From: UBA7445 sp042096455
GTDB lineage: Bacteria > Verrucomicrobiota > Verrucomicrobiia > Opitutales > Coraliomargaritaceae
Length of the DNA: 39,200 nt
Assembly (NCBI GenBank): GCA_042096455.1
Contig: JBELLU010000011.1
Coordinates: 1-39,200, forward strand
Direction of reading: 5' to 3'
In this document: positions 1 to 8,932 of the stretch, piece after piece
Position numbering within the stretch: the first letter of the stretch is position 1
Layout: each line of letters begins with the position of its first letter
The notes under the pieces: generated by a model
What the model was told of the DNA's origin: nothing
The model's input: the letters and a program-made list of their open reading frames with translations, nothing else
Databases searched by the model: none
Position numbers and translations under genes: made by a program

Positions 1-55
1 AAACCTCAAACAACTCATATTGCGTGCGCTTTGTAAAGCTTTTTTAAGGCTTAAT

Positions 56-859
56 TCAATCGGATAGAAGGTCGAGGCGGCGGAGGCAGGTTTCGAGTCG
101 GCGCGGTCGGGGGGCGAGAATGGGCGGTTGATCGGCGGGGAGTTGCAGGGAATGCAGCTGGGCGGCAAGTCCGTGAAAGAGGGGCTTGGTCGCGGCGGCA
201 TTGCGGCGGCGCTCGAGGCCGAGCTCATTCGGGCTGGGACTGGCTGGCCCCGCATACAGGTAGTCGCCCATCATGGGGATGCCTGCGAGGGCGGCGTGAG
301 CGCGCACCTGATGCGGGCGGGAAAATCCTGCGCGGGCTTCCCAAAGACTCCATGCTCCCGCATTGGCGAGTCGGGTGAAATGGGTGGCGCATTTTTTGCC
401 CTTGGCGGTGGAGGGAATCATCTTGGGCTTGGTGTTGTGCGGCAAGAGGGGTGCGTCCATGAGGCGGGTCTCGGCACCCCCGTCCTCGCGGGCGAGGAAA
501 TGGATGCGGGTTTCGATTCGCCCGTCGCCGTATTGCTCGCGAAGGCGAGCGATGGCGGGACGGTTCAAGCCGAAGAGTGCCACCCCGCTGATTTCCGGAT
601 CGAGGGCGTGGATCGAACCGAAGCAGGTCGCCCCGAGCCGCAAGAGTTCTGGTTTCCCGTTTTTGAGTTGTTCATTGAGGGCGTGGTCGAGGTTGGGGAA
701 GTCGAGGCTCCAGGGATGCTCGCGCATCGCCACCCCGGCGGGTTTGGCAAGGGCAAGCCAGTCGTCCGTGCAAGCCAGGATGGGCAGGCGGAAGGGTTCC
801 GGCCCGAGGAAGGGTGGCGGAAAACCGAGGGCCGTGGGGGCGGAGGAATTGTCAGGCAT
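56..859 (-). CDS. Divergent RluA-type pseudouridine synthase
   Basis: Predicted RNA pseudouridine synthase of the RluA/RsuA fold, converting uridine to pseudouridine in rRNA or tRNA; the target cannot be told from sequence. The catalytic segment reads HALDPEISG (about residues 84-92), keeping the catalytic Asp of the family HRLDxxTSG motif but with Ala for the Arg and Glu-Ile for the x-Thr part. A C-terminal HQVRAH segment matches the family HQIRVH motif, followed by GDYLYAG (family GDxLYG). About 267 residues, near the usual 220-320; no S4 domain is seen at the N-terminus. I chose the ATG at 859 over a TTG three codons upstream. It lies downstream of rpsT on the same strand, behind a terminator-like hairpin. 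The replaced Arg makes activity and specificity uncertain. Confidence 0.8.
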   Translation of the reverse strand: MPDNSSAPTALGFPPPFLGPEPFRLPILACTDDWLALAKPAGVAMREHPWSLDFPNLDHALNEQLKNGKPELLRLGATCFGSIHALDPEISGVALFGLNRPAIARLREQYGDGRIETRIHFLAREDGGAETRLMDAPLLPHNTKPKMIPSTAKGKKCATHFTRLANAGAWSLWEARAGFSRPHQVRAHAALAGIPMMGDYLYAGPASPSPNELGLERRRNAAATKPLFHGLAAQLHSLQLPADQPPILAPRPRRLETCLRRLDLLSD

Positions 860-885
860 CGCACTCAAGCTTCATATAGGGCTAC

Positions 886-915
886 AAAAAAGCCCCGGTT
901 CGGCAAGCGAATCCG
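886..915 (-). terminator. Rho-independent terminator after rpsT
   Basis: Read on the minus strand: stem CGG(A)TTCG / CGAACCG with loop CTTGC, then GGGC and a run of six T. It lies 41 bases beyond the rpsT stop codon and before the RluA-type gene, so it would end the rpsT transcript. One bulged A weakens it. Confidence 0.55.
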
Positions 916-955
916 AGGGCAGTGGCGTTGCCGTCGCGACCAACAATGGCTGCGA

Positions 956-1213
956 CTAGGCGGAAGTGAGGTTCGCGCAACGTGCCTTGTGACGGGCAAT
1001 CTTATTTGCGTGCACCAGACCGGTTTTGCCGGCTTTGTCCAAGGCGGAGATATAGCCTTTGGTCGCTTCGACAAGGGCGTCCTTGTCACCGGATTCGGCG
1101 GCAGTGGACACTCTCTTGGAAAGGGTCTTGAGGCGACTCTTGACCTGACGGTTCTGAAGCGTGCGGGTCTCGGTCTTGCGAATGTATTTTTGAGCTGATT
1201 TGGAATTAGCCAT
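956..1213 (-). CDS. rpsT: 30S ribosomal protein S20
   Basis: Small-subunit ribosomal protein bS20, which binds 16S rRNA early in 30S assembly. The 85-residue product starts MANSKSAQKYIRK and is rich in Lys/Arg, with the typical helical layout (RTLQNRQVKSRLKT, then a C-terminal NKIARHKARCA segment). Length matches the family (about 85-90). The reading frame is open further upstream, but MANSKSAQ is the canonical S20 start, so the ATG at 1213 was chosen. The start is preceded by an A/T-rich stretch without a Shine-Dalgarno sequence. A TTGACA box lies about 45 bases upstream. Monocistronic, followed by a hairpin terminator. Confidence 0.95.
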   Translation of the reverse strand: MANSKSAQKYIRKTETRTLQNRQVKSRLKTLSKRVSTAAESGDKDALVEATKGYISALDKAGKTGLVHANKIARHKARCANLTSA

Positions 1214-1235
1214 AAGTTTTAAAGTTGAACGGAAG

Positions 1236-1264
1236 AAAAAGCCGTCTGGAAGGCGGGCTGTCAA
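1236..1264 (-). promoter_or_regulatory. Candidate rpsT promoter
   Basis: Minus strand: a perfect TTGACA (-35, 1264-1259), then 17 bases, then a poor -10 (CTTTTT). The -35 is convincing and well placed for rpsT, but the -10 is weak, so the exact promoter is tentative. Confidence 0.35.
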
Positions 1265-1285
1265 GCGCATATCTGCGGGATTATG

Positions 1286-1581
1286 TTAAACGCAGAGGAG
1301 CTGAGGAATGGAGATTTTATTAAACGCAGAGAAGCGGGGGGGGGGATATTAAATGAAACGCAGAGAAGCGGAGGAGCTGAGGATGGTCATCTTCTTTCAA
1401 ATTCCAGTCCTCTCTGCCCAAATATAATCCCCACTCCTCTGCTACTCCGCTTCTCTGCGTTTCAACCAAAAGACCATCCTCCGTTCCTTTGCTCCTCCGC
1501 GTTTAATAAAAAATCCCCCTCCGTTCCTCCGCTTCTCTGCGTTTCAAATAAATATCTCCTCCGGCGCTCTGCGTTAAATAA
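1286..1581. repeat. Cluster of imperfect GCAGAG/GCGGAG repeats in opposing orientations
   Basis: About seven imperfect copies of a unit built on ACGCAGAGAAGCGGAG followed by GAGCnGAGGA and preceded by an A/T-rich TTAAA or TGAAA. Three copies read on the plus strand (about 1286-1320, 1320-1354, 1355-1388) and four on the minus strand (about 1434-1473, 1476-1513, 1515-1556, 1557-1581). The two blocks can therefore fold on each other as a large inverted repeat. The second copy carries a run of ten G. The cluster fills the gap between the 3' end of RNase P RNA and rpsT. Units are unequal in spacing and lack uniform spacers, so this is not a CRISPR. Function unknown. Confidence 0.85.
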
Positions 1582-1582
1582 G

Positions 1583-1978
<396 letters not shown>

Positions 1979-2003
1979 TGAAAACCCTGTGGGTTAGGGA
2001 CTT

Positions 2004-2041
2004 AAAAAGCAAGCCCGGAGTGCGCGGCGGCGCTGGCGGGC

Positions 2042-2043
<2 letters not shown>
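2004..2043 (-). terminator. Rho-independent terminator after the PiT-like gene
   Basis: Minus strand: AAGCCCG, an inner GCGC/GCGC stem, then CGGGCTT followed by GCTTTTT. It overlaps the last codons and stop of the PiT-like gene and lies just upstream of rnpB, separating the two transcripts. Confidence 0.6.
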
Positions 2044-3154
<1,111 letters not shown>

Positions 3155-3271
3155 TTGTAGTAGCTAGGGGTGAAAAGAAGTCATAGCAACTTTAGGAGGG
3201 ACGCCAAGCATGAATTGATGCCGGGGCGGACAAATTTCGGGGGATTGTTTCCGTCCGTGGCGCGGGGCCAT

Positions 3272-3315
3272 AAAAAAGCCCGAAGCATACAGGATGCTCC
3301 GGGCCGGGTTTTTGT
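3272..3315 (-). terminator. Strong rho-independent terminator after the porin gene
   Basis: Minus strand: GCCCGAAGCAT pairs with ATGCTCCGGGC (11 positions, one mismatch) around a 5-base loop and is followed by six T. On the plus strand the same hairpin is followed by TTTTTGTTT, so it could work in both directions. It separates the porin gene from the PiT-like gene. Confidence 0.8.
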
Positions 3316-3335
3316 TTAGTCTATTATATTACACA

Positions 3336-4514
3336 CTACCAAAGGACTTGCACGCGGGCACGGAAACCATCGACATCGACATCCGGAGTATTGGAATCGT
3401 TTTTGGCGGTGGCGTTCTCATACCCCAGCATGATCTGGACGGCATCGTTGTGGTGATAGTTGAAGCCGGCGTAGTAAGAATCGAGGGAGTTATCCTTACC
3501 ACTGAGGGTGCCGCCCTTGGGAGCGCGGCGGATCAATTCGTCGCTGTCGATTTCGAATTTCGAGTTTTCGAGATGGGAATAGCGGATCACGGGCTCGAAC
3601 TTTCCGGTGCGGTAGGAGGCGCGCAGGGCATAGCCCTTGGCATCGCCGGCTTCCTCCATGTCGCCATGGAAATACTCGCCCAGCAAATTCAACCCGTCTG
3701 CCTTGTAGTTCACGTAGCCCGTGACCGCTTTTACCGCATTGCTGACGGGGCTGATCTTCGCGTTATTCGGCTGAAAACCGCCGTCAACCCCCAGAAGGAG
3801 CCCCTCGGATTTCCACTGGACGCGCCCGAATGCGGCGAGGTCGTTGCAGGTTTCAGCGTCACCCAACAAGCGCGATCCCTCGCCCTGGGCGGCATTCACG
3901 ACTGCGGCAGCGTAGCTCAAGCCAGCGCCCAAATCACCCTTGAAGTGGAAACCGGCATGGCGTGCCGAGAAATCAATATCATCGGCGAAGAAACGATTTG
4001 CGGCGGAGCGCTCGATGGTGGGAATCTTGGCGGAGGAGGTCGTTTCCTCGAAGCCGAAGGGCACTTTCTGGAAACCGATGATTCCGGTGAGCGCGGGATG
4101 GAACTTGTACCCCGCTACTGCTTTGTCGAGATTAACGCCGTAATCACCGGCGGCCTCGCCGTCACGGGCAAGGTCCAGCACCGCCTCCGCGAAAAAGCCG
4201 TTCTGAAGGTTGGCCTTGGCACCGAAGAAGAGCCGGCGGAAGTAGAAGTGCGAAGTTCCGGGCTTGCCGGTCATGGAGAGGCTATCGAATTGCCCCTGCA
4301 GGCGACCGCTGAAAACAAGCTCCACGGTTTCCTTGCCCTTCGCCTTGACCACAAAAGCCTTTTCGTCGCGAAGCTCCTCGCGGACGGCACCGGCCTCCTG
4401 ATCGGTGAGAACACCTTTCTTAACAAGTAGCTCAAGGAGCGCATCATTACTTGAGGCATAAGACGCTAATGTAAAAGTCATTATGCCAAGGATTATATGT
4501 ATTATTTGTTTCAT
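3336..4514 (-). CDS. Phosphate-selective porin of the OprP/OprO family
   Basis: Predicted outer-membrane beta-barrel for uptake of phosphate or other anions. The 392-residue product has a signal peptide (Lys near the start, hydrophobic residues 4-18, likely cut near residue 20). A short helical segment follows (ALLELLVKKGVLTDQEAG), the N-terminal coiled-coil-like element common in Porin_O_P members. The rest is alternating beta-strand sequence with many GxxxF/Y patterns, and it ends in a C-terminal Trp after RVQVL, as expected of an outer-membrane barrel closing strand. The gene is divergent from pstS, with PHO-box-like sequence upstream, fitting a phosphate-starvation role. Its own strong terminator lies about 20 bases beyond the stop. 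Anion selectivity itself is inferred from family and context. Confidence 0.8.
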   Translation of the reverse strand: MKQIIHIILGIMTFTLASYASSNDALLELLVKKGVLTDQEAGAVREELRDEKAFVVKAKGKETVELVFSGRLQGQFDSLSMTGKPGTSHFYFRRLFFGAKANLQNGFFAEAVLDLARDGEAAGDYGVNLDKAVAGYKFHPALTGIIGFQKVPFGFEETTSSAKIPTIERSAANRFFADDIDFSARHAGFHFKGDLGAGLSYAAAVVNAAQGEGSRLLGDAETCNDLAAFGRVQWKSEGLLLGVDGGFQPNNAKISPVSNAVKAVTGYVNYKADGLNLLGEYFHGDMEEAGDAKGYALRASYRTGKFEPVIRYSHLENSKFEIDSDELIRRAPKGGTLSGKDNSLDSYYAGFNYHHNDAVQIMLGYENATAKNDSNTPDVDVDGFRARVQVLW

Positions 4515-4567
4515 AGTTGATGATGGTTAGCCGCTGCGGTTCGCAGCAATTCAACTTTTAACCCTAT

Positions 4568-4600
4568 ATTGTGACAAATAAGTGTTCTTTTATGTTACAG
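4568..4600 (-). promoter_or_regulatory. PHO-box-like direct repeats upstream of the porin gene
   Basis: Minus strand: CTGTAACATAA (4600-4590), an 11-base middle unit, and TTTGTCACAAT (4578-4568), which gives an 11-base spacing of CTGTnACA-like half sites. The E. coli PhoB consensus is CTGTCATA repeated every 11 bases. The site lies 54-86 bases upstream of the porin start. The same CTGTAACA octamer with A/T-rich tail precedes pstS. The match is imperfect, so it is a candidate. Confidence 0.45.
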
Positions 4601-4849
4601 AAACGTTAATTAGCGCCTTTTTCGTAACATTAAAATGCGTTATATCGCCAATTTATGCCATTTTCATAAACATATTGAATGAGTTATGATTCCAATCAAC
4701 TCATGCGGTAAAACTTCATACTAAGCCTACGGTCTTTTTTCAGCGTTGTGATAGTTTCGCGGCAAATAGATGCTCTAGGGCATTTTTAGTTTTAAATTTG
4801 GAGCGAATTGGAAAATTCCCAGGGGTTAAATCTGTCGATATTCACCTTA

Positions 4850-4871
4850 CTGTAACAAAAACGCCATAATA
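4850..4871 (+). promoter_or_regulatory. PHO-box-like site upstream of pstS
   Basis: CTGTAACAAAA followed directly by ACGCCATAATA, two 11-base units resembling PhoB half sites. A TATTTT element about 17-20 bases further down (around 4889-4894) could serve as -10, giving a leader of about 60 bases before the pstS ATG. Candidate only. Confidence 0.45.
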
Positions 4872-4958
4872 ACCCAACATTCTAAAACTATTTTATCGGC
4901 ATTACCTGATACTGCTGCCATCAACCCGTCACATGACATAATCACAATAAAAATAGAA

Positions 4959-5789
4959 ATGAAAACCAGCACTGTCATCCTTAAGTTCCATCTTCTCGCA
5001 TTAGCCTTTCTAACTGCGGGGTCGCTCCCTGCCATGGAGAACCTCGTCATCCGGGGTTCCGACACGTTGGGCGCCAAGATGGTGCCGCAACTTGCGGAGG
5101 CATTCAAAGCCAAGCTCAAGGCAGAGGGTCGCGAAATCGCCTTTGAAATCGCCGCCGAGGGTTCCTCTACCGGGGTCGCCTCCGTCATTGATGCAACCGC
5201 AGAAATCGGGATGTCCTCCCGCGATCCCAAGGAAAAGGAAATCGCCCAAGCCAAAACGAAGGGCGTCGACATGAAAGCCTTGACGGTAGGCAAAGACGGC
5301 ATCGCCATCATTGTGAACGAAGCCAACCCTCTTGAATCCATTAGCCTTGAAGAAATTGAACTGATCTTTTCCGGTGACGTAACGGACTGGTCTGCAATCT
5401 CGATGGAAGCGGGCACGATCTCCGCCTACACCCGCAACACTTCCTCGGGAACCTATGCGGTCTTCCAAAAGATGGGCATGCATTCCCGTGACTACGGCTC
5501 GGAAACGCAGAAAATGGCGGGCAATGAGCAGATCGCCTCGGAAGTCGCCAAAAACCCCTTTGGAATTGGCTATGTGGGTCTCGCCTACATCAATACCCCG
5601 GGTATTAAAGTTCTGCCGGTCGAAGGCATCAACCCCGACGCCCCGGATTATCCCCTGGCACGTCCGCTCTATTATCTGATCGATGGCAACGCCACTCTGA
5701 GCGCCAATGCCAATGACTTTATCGGCTTCACCATGAGCCCCGAAGGCCAGGCCATTGTGAGCCAAGTGCACTTCCTCCCTATTTACTAG
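4959..5789 (+). CDS. pstS: Periplasmic phosphate-binding protein
   Basis: High-affinity phosphate-binding component of the Pst ABC importer, acting in the periplasm. The 276-residue product has a Sec signal peptide (hydrophobic residues 7-25, cut near SLPA). It shows the phosphate-pocket segments GSDTLG (33-38), EGSSTG (67-72), SSRD (86-89) and NTSSGT (160-165), all typical of PstS. No lipobox Cys is seen, so it is soluble. The length is slightly short of E. coli PstS and fits the short PstS group. It is first in a pstS-pstC-pstA-pstB-phoU order and is separated from pstC by 114 bases with a strong hairpin. Regulation by phosphate limitation is likely from the upstream PHO-like site. The ATG is preceded by an A-rich stretch and no Shine-Dalgarno sequence. 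Confidence 0.95.
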   Translation: MKTSTVILKFHLLALAFLTAGSLPAMENLVIRGSDTLGAKMVPQLAEAFKAKLKAEGREIAFEIAAEGSSTGVASVIDATAEIGMSSRDPKEKEIAQAKTKGVDMKALTVGKDGIAIIVNEANPLESISLEEIELIFSGDVTDWSAISMEAGTISAYTRNTSSGTYAVFQKMGMHSRDYGSETQKMAGNEQIASEVAKNPFGIGYVGLAYINTPGIKVLPVEGINPDAPDYPLARPLYYLIDGNATLSANANDFIGFTMSPEGQAIVSQVHFLPIY

Positions 5790-5801
5790 ACAAAACCTAT
5801 T

Positions 5802-5850
5802 CCAAGCCAAGCGGCGCATAAATTCATTTCTGCGCCGCTTGTTTGCTTGG
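5802..5850 (+). promoter_or_regulatory. Intercistronic hairpin between pstS and pstC
   Basis: CCAAGC-CAAGCGGCGCA, a 12-base loop, TGCGCCGCTTG, TTT bulge, GCTTGG: an 11-bp perfect stem extended by 6 more pairs. There is no U run directly after it, so it is not a classical terminator. It could protect the pstS mRNA 3' end or reduce read-through into pstC, giving more binding protein than permease. Confidence 0.7.
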
Positions 5851-5903
5851 CTTGAGACGCGAAGCCCTTCATATCCTTTACAGGGATTCTCCACCGCACG
5901 CCC

Positions 5904-7712
5904 ATGACGAACGATCCGCAGACAGGCAAAGAGAACGCCGCCCGTTTTGACCGGCGCAAGAATGTCCTCTTTGGCAGGGACAAGGATTCCATCATTAAAG
6001 GGTTTTTTGGCAGTTCCGCCACCGTTGCCATTGTCGTCCTCGCACTCATCACAATCTTCCTCTTCAAAGAGGGTGCCGGCTTCCTCGGGAGCTACCACAA
6101 GAGCCTGCAGGAATACCGCCTCTCCGGGCTCGAATATGTGGACATCCTGAAGGAACCGCGCGATGATTTCAGCGCCCTGAATCGTTACCTCAACGACATT
6201 CGGGCGGAGTGGATTCGCGACCTAAACGCCCGCGGCCTACCCCGGCAAGAGGTCTCCCGCACGGTGACCTCCCCCAAGGCAAAAGCCTTTTTCCTCAGCT
6301 ACATCCGCGCGGGCTCGCAGTTGCGCGGGTTTATCAAAAAGAAAATGGATGCCGCTATTGAGGTGCGCGACCGTTACCAGACCAACGAAAACCTCCGCGA
6401 GACCCTCAAGGGCTACGCCGCAAAAATCGAGACCGTCAGCGAGCCGGGCTACCAGCTTTCATCCGAAGACCGCGCCCAATTCACCCTCCGCCTCAAGGAA
6501 AGCATCCGCGACAATACCCTCCAACCCGACAAGCTCGCGGCTAATCAGAGATTTCTTGCGGAACTGGAAAAGGGTTCGCCCGTCACTTCCGCTGCGCAAG
6601 AAATCTACCTGCAACTGCTCCGCAACCAATACACAAAGACGGAAAAAACGATCCGGTCCGTCGATTTTTCTCAGAGCATAAACACGATCACCGACGAACA
6701 GGAACGCTACGCCGAGATCCTCTTTAGCCTCGAAATGGACATCCGCAAAGTGCTTGAGCGCGCAGATGCCATCGATTTCCAGAACAAAGGCCTCGATAAA
6801 CGCATCCAGCGTTTCCGCGAACTGAACGACCAATACCTCGCGACCATTCCAAAGCACAAAGCCAAGCTCGGGGCATGGGATCAAAACGAGGCGATCCCGA
6901 TTTGGCGCGCCCTGGTCGCATTCCTGACCGGCAAGGACTGGGTCACCGCCAGCGACCAACAGGATTGGTATGGGCTCCTCCCCCTCCTCAGCGGTTCGCT
7001 CCTCATTTCCCTCATTGCCCTCTTCTTTGCGGTACCCTTCGGCGTGGGCGCCGCGATCTATGTGAATCAAATCGCCGGCCCGGTGGAGCGCAACCTCATC
7101 AAGCCCTACGTCGAATTCGTGTCGGCGATTCCCTCGGTCGTGATCGGTTTCTTTGGGGTGGTCGTCTTCGGAGAAGCAATTCGGCAACTCTCCCAGTTTG
7201 AATTCATGGCATGGGTGCCCTTCTTCCCGCTGCAGGAACGCCTCAATGCCTTTACTGCAGGCGCCCTGCTGGCGCTCATGGCGATTCCCACCATCTTTAC
7301 CCTGGCGGAAGACGCCATCAACAACATCCCCCGCCATTTTAAGGAGGCCTCCTTTGCGGTGGGTGCCACCCGCCTGCAAACCACCCTGCGCGTCATTGTG
7401 CCCTCGGCGCTCTCCGGCATCATCTCAGCGATCATGCTCGGCTTTGGCCGCGTCATCGGCGAAACCATGGTAGTGCTCCTCTGCGCCGGCAACCGGATCA
7501 AAATTCCCGATTTCTCCGAAGGCCTGGGGGTCTTTTATCAACCGGTGCATACGATGACCGGTATCATTGCGCAGGAAATGGGCGAGGTCGTGCGCGGGAG
7601 CGTTCACTATCGCGCCCTCTTCATGGTTGGTATCGTTCTTTTCTTTGTTTCACTTTTAATCAACTACGGTGCCCAGTGGGTCGTCAAAAAATACCGCAAG
7701 GTCGGCGACTAA
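5904..7712 (+). CDS. pstC: Phosphate ABC transporter permease with large periplasmic insertion
   Basis: Inner-membrane permease subunit of the Pst phosphate importer. At 602 residues it is about twice the usual length (about 300). TM1 spans about residues 38-60. Then comes an inserted, mostly helical and charged segment, about 60-345, that would sit in the periplasm, before the canonical permease core at 350-602. The core carries several membrane helices and the cytoplasmic EAA-type loop (around 469-495, with FKEASFAVGATR), which docks onto PstB. GRVIGETM near residue 515 is a usual PstC landmark. It follows pstS and precedes pstA by 17 bases. The insertion has no motif I recognise. PstA carries a smaller one, so the two may pack together. 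The start ATG at 5904 has no Shine-Dalgarno sequence. Confidence 0.93.
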   Translation: MTNDPQTGKENAARFDRRKNVLFGRDKDSIIKGFFGSSATVAIVVLALITIFLFKEGAGFLGSYHKSLQEYRLSGLEYVDILKEPRDDFSALNRYLNDIRAEWIRDLNARGLPRQEVSRTVTSPKAKAFFLSYIRAGSQLRGFIKKKMDAAIEVRDRYQTNENLRETLKGYAAKIETVSEPGYQLSSEDRAQFTLRLKESIRDNTLQPDKLAANQRFLAELEKGSPVTSAAQEIYLQLLRNQYTKTEKTIRSVDFSQSINTITDEQERYAEILFSLEMDIRKVLERADAIDFQNKGLDKRIQRFRELNDQYLATIPKHKAKLGAWDQNEAIPIWRALVAFLTGKDWVTASDQQDWYGLLPLLSGSLLISLIALFFAVPFGVGAAIYVNQIAGPVERNLIKPYVEFVSAIPSVVIGFFGVVVFGEAIRQLSQFEFMAWVPFFPLQERLNAFTAGALLALMAIPTIFTLAEDAINNIPRHFKEASFAVGATRLQTTLRVIVPSALSGIISAIMLGFGRVIGETMVVLLCAGNRIKIPDFSEGLGVFYQPVHTMTGIIAQEMGEVVRGSVHYRALFMVGIVLFFVSLLINYGAQWVVKKYRKVGD

Positions 7713-7729
7713 CCCCTCTTGAATCGAGC

Positions 7730-8932
7730 ATGGCAAAACCCAAATTACACCGCTTCGCAATACGCTCCTCCCGGAAGAAGACCATCGAGGTAATCGTGGT
7801 AAATCTCTTCCGCTTGATGACCTATTGCGTCATCCTTGCGGCGGCCTATATCTTTATTAATATCGCCGCGAACGGTTCGAAGGCCGTCTTCCAGAGCAAG
7901 GCGCCCTTCATCAACACCCAGTTCCTCACCGAAAAACCGCAAACCCTGCATGTCTTTGAGCCCCTTGAGCCCTACAACGAAATCCAGAAACGGCGCTCCC
8001 AAATCCTGCTGTTGGAAACAAAGCGCAAGGAACTTGGAAGCAATGACACCGAGCAACGGACCGGTTACACCAAACAAATAAGCACGCTTCAGGCAGAAAT
8101 AGAGACATGGGACACCCAACGCAAAGCGGAACGGCTCAAATATAGCGACGACGAATACCGCGCCCTCGCCCAAACGCCCGACCTTTCGAAGTTCAAACAC
8201 CAAACCTATGCCTACAGCGGCGGCGGAATCGGCCCCGCCATCATTGGAACCTGCCTTCTGGTGCTCGGCTCCATCGCCATCGCCCTCAGCCTGGGCCTCC
8301 TCTGCGCCATCTACCTCAGCGAATACAGCCGCCCCGGCAAAACCCTGCAGGCGATCCGCCTCTCGATTCTCAATCTCTCCGGGGTGCCCTCCATTGTCTT
8401 CGGGCTTTTCGGGTTTGGTATGTTTGTCCATTTCTTTGGCTGGGGCGTCTCCATGATCGCCGGCTGGTTCACCCTCGCGATCATGGCACTCCCTGTCATC
8501 ATCGCCGCCAGCGAGGAATCGATGCGCGCCATCCCGCGCGGCTTCCGCGAAGGTTCCCTCGCGCTCGGGGCCTCTAAATGGACCTCGATCCGCACCAATG
8601 TCCTGCCTTACGCCCTGCCGGGGATCCTGACCTCCTCAATTATGGGCATCGCGCGCGTCGCCGGCGAAACCGCCCCCATCATGTTTACCGCCGCCTACGC
8701 CCTGCGCGACCAGCTCCCCTGGGAAGGCCTCGAAAAACCCACCGATTTCTTCTTCCAGGGCGTTATGGCGCTCCCCTACCATATTTATGTCGTCAGTTCC
8801 AAGATCCCGCAAAACGAATACACCCGCGACATGCAATACGGCACCGCCTTCGTCTTCCTTTTCATTGTAGGCTTCTTTGCCCTCAGCAGCATTCTCCTCC
8901 GCATCCACGTCCGCTCTAAATATAAATGGTAA
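7730..8932 (+). CDS. pstA: Phosphate ABC transporter permease with periplasmic insertion
   Basis: Second permease subunit of the Pst importer, pairing with PstC. 400 residues against the usual 280-300. TM1 lies at about 25-48. It is followed by an insertion to about residue 155 that includes a predicted coiled coil (ILLLETKRKELG through STLQAEIETWDTQRKA). The canonical core follows from GGGIGPAIIGT onward. The EAA loop (EESMRAIPRGFREGSLALGA) and GIARVAGETAP are typical of PstA. I chose the ATG at 7730 because it lies beyond the pstC stop; an in-frame ATG at 7676 would overlap pstC. The stop overlaps the start of pstB by 7 bases (ATGGTAA), implying translational coupling. Confidence 0.93.
   Translation: MAKPKLHRFAIRSSRKKTIEVIVVNLFRLMTYCVILAAAYIFINIAANGSKAVFQSKAPFINTQFLTEKPQTLHVFEPLEPYNEIQKRRSQILLLETKRKELGSNDTEQRTGYTKQISTLQAEIETWDTQRKAERLKYSDDEYRALAQTPDLSKFKHQTYAYSGGGIGPAIIGTCLLVLGSIAIALSLGLLCAIYLSEYSRPGKTLQAIRLSILNLSGVPSIVFGLFGFGMFVHFFGWGVSMIAGWFTLAIMALPVIIAASEESMRAIPRGFREGSLALGASKWTSIRTNVLPYALPGILTSSIMGIARVAGETAPIMFTAAYALRDQLPWEGLEKPTDFFFQGVMALPYHIYVVSSKIPQNEYTRDMQYGTAFVFLFIVGFFALSSILLRIHVRSKYKW

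Larger units (their letters stand above)
4515..4958. promoter_or_regulatory. Divergent AT-rich control region between porin and pstS
   Basis: A 444-base gene-free stretch, clearly richer in A/T than the flanking genes, between two divergently transcribed phosphate-uptake genes. It contains GTAACA-type motifs at several places: 4568-4600, about 4622-4634, and 4850-4871. It should hold both promoters. Apart from the PHO-like half sites I see no recognisable RNA gene or ORF of note here. Confidence 0.6.

Noticed and set aside
128..1198. Long plus-strand frame of 356 codons opposite the RluA-type gene and rpsT
   Set aside because: Its product is Gly-rich with no recognisable domain and mirrors two well-supported minus-strand genes; it is a high-GC antisense shadow.
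1286..1581. Possible CRISPR array
   Set aside because: Units are imperfect, occur in both orientations, have no constant-length spacers, and no cas genes are nearby.
3294..4430. 378-codon plus-strand frame opposite the porin gene
   Set aside because: Starts inside a terminator hairpin and mirrors a porin with signal peptide and barrel ending.
5010..6098. 362-codon minus-strand frame opposite pstS and the start of pstC
   Set aside because: Spans two conserved plus-strand genes and the intercistronic hairpin; no domain seen.
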